NCBI GenBank assembly: GCA_934654775.1
Contig: CAKUGR010000011.1
Location: 1 to 64,000 of the forward strand
DNA length: 64,000 bases
Direction of reading: 5' to 3'
Source of the DNA: an uncultured Collinsella sp.
Lineage (GTDB): Bacteria > Actinomycetota > Coriobacteriia > Coriobacteriales > Coriobacteriaceae
Part shown: positions 59,297 to 64,000 of the stretch, piece after piece
Layout: each line of letters starts with the position of its first letter
Numbering within the stretch: the first letter of the stretch is position 1
Notes under the pieces: generated by a model
Told to the model about the DNA's origin: nothing
The model's input: the letters and a program-made list of their open reading frames with translations, nothing else
Databases searched by the model: none
Translations under genes and position numbers: made by a program

Positions 59297-60079
59297 ATGG
59301 AGCCCTGGTTATTTGATGCACACTGCCATCTTGATCTAATGGCTCACCCGGACGTCGTTGCCGATGAGGCAACGACGCTGGACCTGGTTCTATTTGACTG
59401 CGGCGTCGATCCGCGCGACTTTGCACGCGCCAAGAAGCGCGCTTGCAACCGTTCAAATATCTTTGCCGGCATCGGCCTCCATCCCTGGTGGCTCGCCGAC
59501 GGACGATGTGGCAACGCTGAAATCAATCTGCTTTGCGAAGTTGCTGCCCAAGAGCGCTTGATCGGCGAGGTCGGGCTCGACTTTTCCGCTCGTTTTGCCG
59601 GAAGCGAGCCGCTACAAGTACAGACATTTGACCGGCTCTGCGACGCACTCGTGCAGCACCCTCTTGCCGGGCGCGTGATATCAATTCACGCCGTTCGTTC
59701 GGCAGGAACCGTGCTGGACGTCCTCGGGTCACATGAATTGCTCACCCCAAGCCCCGACTCCCCCGCTATCATCTTCCACTGGTTTAGCGGTACCTCGAAC
59801 GAGTTCGTCCGCGTGCGAAACGCAGGCTGCTTTTTTTCCGTCAAGGAACGCATGCTCGCGTCTAAACGAGGACGCGAATACGCACGACAGATTCCACTCG
59901 ACCGCCTGCTGCTCGAGACTGATGCACCAGCCCGGCCGCAAGCAGATGCAAGCGCACAGCAGCTCATCACATCGCTGAAAAGCGTCTCTCGGCACATCGC
60001 CGAACTTAAAAACTGCGTCGTGGAGAGCGCCGAATCGATCGTTTTGGAAAATTCGCGCTTCATATTTGACTTCCGCTGA
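59297..60079 (+). CDS. TatD-family metal-dependent nuclease
   Basis: This 260-residue TIM-barrel hydrolase of the TatD family has the metal-binding start FDAHCHLD, IGLHPWW, GEVGLDFSARF and SIHAVRSAG. IIFHWFSGTSNEF and the late LLLETDAPARPQ complete the site. TatD enzymes act as DNases in repair and apoptosis-like degradation. The ATG at 59297 has GGAG nine bases upstream. It is probably cotranscribed with tcdA. Its stop codon coincides with the start of the MITE-like element. Confidence 0.9.
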   Translation: MEPWLFDAHCHLDLMAHPDVVADEATTLDLVLFDCGVDPRDFARAKKRACNRSNIFAGIGLHPWWLADGRCGNAEINLLCEVAAQERLIGEVGLDFSARFAGSEPLQVQTFDRLCDALVQHPLAGRVISIHAVRSAGTVLDVLGSHELLTPSPDSPAIIFHWFSGTSNEFVRVRNAGCFFSVKERMLASKRGREYARQIPLDRLLLETDAPARPQADASAQQLITSLKSVSRHIAELKNCVVESAESIVLENSRFIFDFR

Positions 60080-60320
60080 CCCCGGTGGGCAAAAAACACC
60101 AAATATGAGTACTGTTGCAATGCTAGTAGCATTGTTTTGCGACAAATGAACACCTAGATAATGTACATCCGTTCATTATCTAGGTGTTTTAGTATGGCTA
60201 AAGCCGTTTAAAACAGGCTTTTATCGCTCCCAGGCACTCAGCTAGGGCCTCAAAGGCTTGATTTTGCTGTTACTAAAATAGTTACAGTACTCATATTTGG
60301 CATTTTTTGCCCACAGGGTC
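60078..60320. mobile_element. MITE-like element with long terminal inverted repeats
   Basis: 31-bp arms (60085-60115 and 60284-60314) match as inverted repeats with two mismatches, including CCAAATATGAGTACTGT. They are extended outward by GACCC / GGGTC. The 170-bp interior holds two hairpins (60118-60134 CAATGCT-AGT-AGCATTG; 60149-60188) and no gene. It separates the convergent tatD and PfkB genes. No transposase is present, so it would need one in trans. Confidence 0.65.
60149..60188. terminator. Terminator hairpin inside the MITE-like element
   Basis: A 15-bp perfect stem (AACACCTAGATAATG / CATTATCTAGGTGTT) is followed by TTAG. It is A/T-rich, unlike most local terminators. Confidence 0.75.
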
Positions 60321-60358
60321 CCGGAAAGACAACAATTCGACTTCCCGGGACCGCTCAA

Positions 60359-61222
60359 CTATTTAAAAATCGGCGCTCCGTGGCCCCAAGAACCTTCCAT
60401 GCCGCATACGGTCGAGGCAAAACCAGCTGCAAAATCGAGCGCATGCTCAATGGCCTCGGGTCCGCCCTCGCCGCGCTTGGCGAAATCGAGATAGTACATC
60501 AAAAAGGAAGTTAGGAACGAGTCACCAGCTCCCATGGTGTCCCTCATGTCCGCTACAGGCTTCGCTGGCTGGCGATAGTAGCGTTCGCCATCATAGGCGA
60601 TGCAACCCTCGGCGCCCGCCGTTGCGGACACAAAGCGCGGACCCAGGTTTTTAACCCAAGCGAGGCGCTCGCGAATCTCATCTTCGCTCGCGGCATCCGC
60701 AGCGCTCAAAAAGGCAAAGTCGACAAACGGAGCAATCTGCTCGTAATACTCGTCGGTGGAATCGTCCGAGAAATCAAACGAAACAGTAATGCCCGCCGCC
60801 TTCAGCTTAGGCAGCTCACGCTCGGTAAAGCAGTAGTTACCCGAATGGACCACATCGAACTGCTTCATATACGCCAGATCAAAACGATCGAGCACATAGC
60901 GCGCATCACCGCGGATGCCGCCCTCGTTCGACCCGAGGAACACACGGTCGCCATCGACCACGGTCACGCGTGCCGCACCGTTCTCGCCAATGAGCTGCTT
61001 GCACTTGGCGAGCTCCACGCCCTCGTCCTCAAGACTCGCAATGACATGCTCGGCTGCAGCATCATTTCCAAAGATGCCCATGTAGGCAGAGCGCACGGCA
61101 CCGCACTTCTTGGCATACACGGCAAAGTTCGCCGCGTTGCCGCCCGGATACATCGTGTGAATATGCTCGTAGCGATCGACAACGTTATCGCCAAATCCCA
61201 GCGCGTTAACGTTAAATGCCAT
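60359..61222 (-). CDS. PfkB-family kinase, fructoselysine 6-kinase-like
   Basis: This 287-residue ribokinase-superfamily sugar kinase begins GFGDNVVDRYEHIHTMYPGGNAANFAVY, close to the N-terminus of E. coli FrlD as I recall. It contains VDGDRVFLGSNEGG, ISFDFSDDSTDEYYE-like text (VSFDFSDDS) and the catalytic MRDTMGAGDSFLTSF. FrlD phosphorylates fructoselysine, an Amadori product of heated foods common in the gut. No FrlB deglycase gene is next to it, so the substrate stays uncertain. GGGGAG precedes the start at 61222. Confidence 0.82.
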   Translation of the reverse strand: MAFNVNALGFGDNVVDRYEHIHTMYPGGNAANFAVYAKKCGAVRSAYMGIFGNDAAAEHVIASLEDEGVELAKCKQLIGENGAARVTVVDGDRVFLGSNEGGIRGDARYVLDRFDLAYMKQFDVVHSGNYCFTERELPKLKAAGITVSFDFSDDSTDEYYEQIAPFVDFAFLSAADAASEDEIRERLAWVKNLGPRFVSATAGAEGCIAYDGERYYRQPAKPVADMRDTMGAGDSFLTSFLMYYLDFAKRGEGGPEAIEHALDFAAGFASTVCGMEGSWGHGAPIFK

Positions 61223-61282
61223 GGCATTGCTCCCCTCTCGTGCCAACAAAACCATTGTAATGGCAGCCGCTCCGCACAGTCT

Positions 61283-61942
61283 CTACGCAAGCTCCAGCAG
61301 ATCCGGTAGCTGATCGATAACCTTATCCGCCGCATCCTGGCTAAACCCAAAGCGCTCCTCGCGCTTGGCGATTACCGTCAAGCCGGCCCGCTTGCCCGCG
61401 GTAATGCCATACAACGAGTCCTCCACGCAGCAGCAATGGTCCGCAGGCAGCCCCAAGCGGTCTATAGCATGCAGATAGATATCGGGCTCGGGTTTGCTGC
61501 GCTCAAACTGCTCACCCGAAACCAAGAACTCAAAGTAATCGCGAATACCGCAGGTATTCAGCACTTCCTCGATATTGTTGAGGGGCGACGACGACGCCAG
61601 CGCAACGCGGACCCCACGGTCTTTAAGCCCTGCCAGCGCCTCAGAGACGCCGAGATTGAGCAGCTTGCTGTAATCACAGGGATAGGCGCTCGCCCACACT
61701 TCATAGCGAGCCTCGGCATCAGCAGGCTCAAGGACGCCCGCCCCTGCGCGCTTGTACCACTCTACAAGCACCTGCTGAAAATCTTGATGCGACGAGCCCA
61801 CGATTGCATTAAGCTCGTCACGCGTTACGGAAATCTGCAGGTAGTCGATAAACTTCTCGAGCTCCTGCTGATAGTAAAACTCGGTATCGACCAAAACGCC
61901 GTCCATGTCAAAGATAACGGCGTCGAACGGAAATGCGGACAC
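61283..61942 (-). CDS. HAD-superfamily phosphatase, beta-phosphoglucomutase-like
   Basis: This 219-residue HAD hydrolase has motif I FDAVIFDMDGVLVDTE, motif II ALASSSPLNNIEEVL, lysine motif III in SKPEPDIYL and motif IV VEDSLYGITAGKRAG. A helical cap lies between motif I and II. It resembles sugar-phosphate phosphatases and beta-phosphoglucomutases. The GTG at 61942 follows GGGAGG. It lies 60 bp upstream of the PfkB kinase gene on the same strand, so the two may act on one sugar phosphate. Confidence 0.88.
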   Translation of the reverse strand: MSAFPFDAVIFDMDGVLVDTEFYYQQELEKFIDYLQISVTRDELNAIVGSSHQDFQQVLVEWYKRAGAGVLEPADAEARYEVWASAYPCDYSKLLNLGVSEALAGLKDRGVRVALASSSPLNNIEEVLNTCGIRDYFEFLVSGEQFERSKPEPDIYLHAIDRLGLPADHCCCVEDSLYGITAGKRAGLTVIAKREERFGFSQDAADKVIDQLPDLLELA

Positions 61943-61957
61943 GGCACCCTCCCTAAC

Positions 61958-61982
61958 AAAAAGGCGCCCGCAAGCGGACGCC
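61958..61982 (-). terminator. Terminator of the Cof-type phosphatase gene
   Basis: The minus strand reads GGCGTCCGC-TT-GCGGGCGCC-TTTTT. The stem lies 24 bp past the stop of the next gene. Confidence 0.85.
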
Positions 61983-62005
61983 CGAACCATGCACTATCGG
62001 CGATT

Positions 62006-62848
62006 CTAACCCAGCAGCTTGTCGAGTGCCACCGCGATGCCGTCTTCGTTGTTATTGGCGGTCACCATCTGAGCCACAGCCTTGACCTCGTCGACGGCGT
62101 TGCCCATGGCAACACCCGTGCCCGCCCACTCGATCATGGACTTATCGTTCTGGCCGTCGCCAAACGATACGACCTCGCTGGCATCGATGCCAAGCTTGGG
62201 CAGAGCGCCCTGAAGCGCACGTGCCTTATCGATACCGGGCGCCGTAAACTCAAAGTACCAGTCGGCCGTAAACATACCCGAAAGCGTCTCGGTAAAGGGC
62301 GCGTACATCTCCTCGTGATGCGTCTGCAGATAGGCCGGATCGCCCGCGGTGAGCAGCTTGTCCACCGGATAGGCATCCGCGACCTCATGAAGGCTCTCGA
62401 CCTCGCGGATCTTAAGGTCGCACGCATCGCGCTCATACTTGACGATATTCTTCTGAGAGCCATCGGGCAGAGTAATCATGCAGTGATACGAGTCCACGAC
62501 ATGCAGATCGCGGCCAAGAGAGATCATGGGAATCACGTCAAAGTTACGCAGGTGGTCGAGCAGGCGATGAAGCTCGTCAACCGGCATAGCTTGGTCAAAC
62601 AGAACCTCGTCGGTCTGGGCATCGACCACGTGCGCACCGTTAAAGGCCACCAGCAGGCCATCGTGGTTCTGAAGGTCGAGCTCCTGCGCCAGGGCATGAA
62701 GGCCCCATGCAGGACGGCCCGAAGCCAAGATGAGCTTAATGCCCGACTCCTGCGCCGCGAGCAGTTTCTCGCGCGTGCGTGGGCTGATCACCTTCTGGTC
62801 GTTGGTGAGCGTACCGTCGATATCCATTGCGATGGCCTTGATTGCCAT
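62006..62848 (-). CDS. Cof-type HAD phosphatase
   Basis: This 280-residue member of the Cof/YidA branch of the HAD superfamily has motif I AIAMDIDGTLTNDQKVIS, motif II ILASGRPAWGL, a large C2 cap and motif IV VVSFGDGQNDKSMIEWAGTGVAMGNA. Such enzymes dephosphorylate sugar phosphates or cofactor intermediates. AGGGAGG precedes the ATG at 62848. In-frame codons upstream are not supported by a ribosome site. Confidence 0.9.
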   Translation of the reverse strand: MAIKAIAMDIDGTLTNDQKVISPRTREKLLAAQESGIKLILASGRPAWGLHALAQELDLQNHDGLLVAFNGAHVVDAQTDEVLFDQAMPVDELHRLLDHLRNFDVIPMISLGRDLHVVDSYHCMITLPDGSQKNIVKYERDACDLKIREVESLHEVADAYPVDKLLTAGDPAYLQTHHEEMYAPFTETLSGMFTADWYFEFTAPGIDKARALQGALPKLGIDASEVVSFGDGQNDKSMIEWAGTGVAMGNAVDEVKAVAQMVTANNNEDGIAVALDKLLG

Positions 62849-62997
62849 ATGTGCCTCCCTGTCATTAAGCAACCTTGTCTGAGTCATCATACAGAATGCC
62901 CGCCACGCCTCTGTTTGCAACGGGTAAAAAGCTATATTGTCCCGAACATGAACGGCGTGCAGTCGTTGAGCTCAATCGCTCGGGTCAAATACGTCTG

Positions 62998-63129
62998 TTA
63001 GCGACTCTCATCCGTCGGTGCGCCCTCGACGATTACGATTCCCGCCGAGGCACCCAGCGCGCTGGCGCCGACCTCGATAAACGCACGATTCTCCTCATAG
63101 ATATGAATGCCGTCCGCTGCCTTATTCAT
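62998..63129 (-). CDS. 43-residue hypothetical protein or gene fragment
   Basis: A minus-strand frame starts MNKAADGIHIYEENRAFIEV and continues through GASALGASAGIVIV to a stop. Codon use is GC-rich like its neighbours, but the ribosome site is poor (CTGTCTGG). It may be a small protein or the tail of a lost gene between pgi and the Cof-type phosphatase gene. No family recognised. Confidence 0.35.
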   Translation of the reverse strand: MNKAADGIHIYEENRAFIEVGASALGASAGIVIVEGAPTDESR

Positions 63130-63138
63130 CCAGACAGC

Positions 63139-63173
63139 AAAGGGCCCGCATCCCAACGGATTCGGGCCCCTTT
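63139..63173 (-). terminator. Terminator of pgi
   Basis: The arms AAAGG-GCCCG / CGGGC-CCCTTT enclose a 14-base loop with CC/GG pairing. It lies about 28 bp past the pgi stop on the minus strand. Confidence 0.8.
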
Positions 63174-63201
63174 CTGCTTAACGCTTAATCAGCGGCAAAG
63201 A

Positions 63202-64000
63202 CTACTTGCGGTGAGCGCGGTAGAACTCGATGAGCGCCTGGGTCGAAGCGTCCTGCTCGGCCTTGGCAGCGTCGTCATGGAAAGCAGGGGTGATCTGCTT
63301 GGCAAGCTGCTTGCCCAGCTCGACACCCCACTGGTCGTAGGAGTCGATGCCCCAGACCGTACCCTCGACAAACACGATGTGCTCGTACAGGGCGATGAGT
63401 TCGCCGAGCGCAAACGGGCTCAGCGTGTCACCGAAGATAGAGGTCGTCGGACGGTTGCCCTCAAAGCAGCGGGCCGGGACGATCTGCTCGGGCGTGCCCT
63501 CGGCGCGCACCTCGTCGGCCGTCTTGCCAAAGGCGAGCGCCTTGGTCTGAGCCAGGAAGTTGCCCAGGAACAGCTCGTGGACGTCCTGGCCGTTGTCGGT
63601 CGCGGGGTTGGCGGTGTTGGCGAAAGCGATAAAGTCGGCCGGAACAACCACGGTGCCCTGGTGCAGCAGCTGATAGAAGGCGTGCTGGCCATTGGTGCCG
63701 GGCTCGCCCCAGAAGATCTCACCGGTATCGGAGGTCACGGCGCTGCCGTCCCAGCGGACGTGCTTGCCGTTGGACTCCATGGTGAGCTGCTGCAGGTAGG
63801 CCGGGAAGCGGTGCAGGTACTGGCTGTACGGAAGCACGGCATGGCTCTTGGAGCCGAAGAAGTTGACGTACCAGACGTTGAGCAGGCCCATCAGCGCGAC
63901 GGCGTTGTTCTCGAGCGGCGTGTTGCAGAAGTACTCGTCGATGGCGTGGAAGCCCTCGAGGAACTGCTGGAAGCGCTCGGGGCCGAGCACGACGATCAGA
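63202..64000 (-). CDS. pgi: Glucose-6-phosphate isomerase (3' part)
   Basis: At least 266 C-terminal residues of glucose-6-phosphate isomerase are present; the 5' part lies beyond the window edge. The family features are [39 protein letters not shown] (catalytic His) and [15 protein letters not shown] (catalytic Lys). The enzyme interconverts glucose 6-phosphate and fructose 6-phosphate in glycolysis. The frame stays open to the last base, giving [10 protein letters not shown] at the edge. Confidence 0.95.
   Translation of the reverse strand, partial: LIVVLGPERFQQFLEGFHAIDEYFCNTPLENNAVALMGLLNVWYVNFFGSKSHAVLPYSQYLHRFPAYLQQLTMESNGKHVRWDGSAVTSDTGEIFWGEPGTNGQHAFYQLLHQGTVVVPADFIAFANTANPATDNGQDVHELFLGNFLAQTKALAFGKTADEVRAEGTPEQIVPARCFEGNRPTTSIFGDTLSPFALGELIALYEHIVFVEGTVWGIDSYDQWGVELGKQLAKQITPAFHDDAAKAEQDASTQALIEFYRAHRK

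Noticed and set aside
1..64000. CRISPR array, tRNA, rRNA, phage or transposase genes
   Set aside because: No regular repeat-spacer pattern, cloverleaf, integrase or DDE/HUH motif was recognised.

Overview
The window looks like a chromosomal stretch from a Collinsella-like member of the Coriobacteriia. This is inferred from GC-rich coding DNA, fermentative genes (two acetate kinases, L-lactate dehydrogenase), a tryptophan ECF transporter, a D-aspartate branch for peptidoglycan and typical Coriobacteriia intergenic palindromes. No rRNA, tRNA, CRISPR array, integrase or transposase was seen. The last gene (pgi) runs off the right edge.

Layout. 0-9.9 kb: a surface lipoprotein, tandem acetate kinase genes, a HIT protein, xseB-xseA, a membrane zinc peptidase, RNase D, and a lipid-kinase gene followed by a 30-residue membrane microprotein. 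10.2-16.5 kb: an anchored C69 peptidase, then a complete ECF transporter operon (two TrpP-like S components, a fused A-A' ATPase, a T component) headed by a 22-codon leader peptide with three consecutive Trp codons and an intrinsic terminator. 16.5-24.6 kb: an aspartate racemase and D-aspartate ligase pair, a MOSC protein, a secreted coiled-coil lysozyme-like protein, an HTH/Ser-Thr kinase pair, a Tat-type lipoprotein and a HigBA toxin-antitoxin pair. 24.6-30 kb: the lysine/diaminopimelate block. An N-acetyl-diaminopimelate-type deacetylase is divergent from a lysine riboswitch, a natural LysA-DapA fusion, dapB and dapH. 30-39.7 kb: ndpA, a lipase-like protein, ldh, an aminotransferase, glutamine-dependent NAD synthetase and two low-complexity proteins.

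39.8-50.7 kb: a sortase-assembled pilus island on the minus strand. Its composition and gene content resemble Firmicutes more than the flanks do. It encodes a coiled-coil protein, a dedicated signal peptidase, a truncated adhesin head, a major pilin, an intact class C sortase, a roughly 1490-residue tip adhesin, a second sortase broken at a CT dinucleotide tract, a minor pilin and a sortase-fold protein that has lost all catalytic residues. 50.7-55 kb: trehalose utilisation (treC, treB, divergent treR) with palindromic operators. 55-64 kb: EttA, an SdpR/SdpI pair, a toxin-like microprotein, TcdA, a TatD nuclease, a MITE-like element, a fructoselysine-kinase-like PfkB protein, two HAD phosphatases and the 3' part of pgi.

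Cross-cutting themes are RNA-level control of amino acid supply (Trp attenuator, lysine riboswitch, a terminator just before an aminotransferase gene, a hairpin burying a Shine-Dalgarno) and several dispersed palindromic repeat families in intergenic DNA. All family assignments come from reading motifs by eye; no database search was run.
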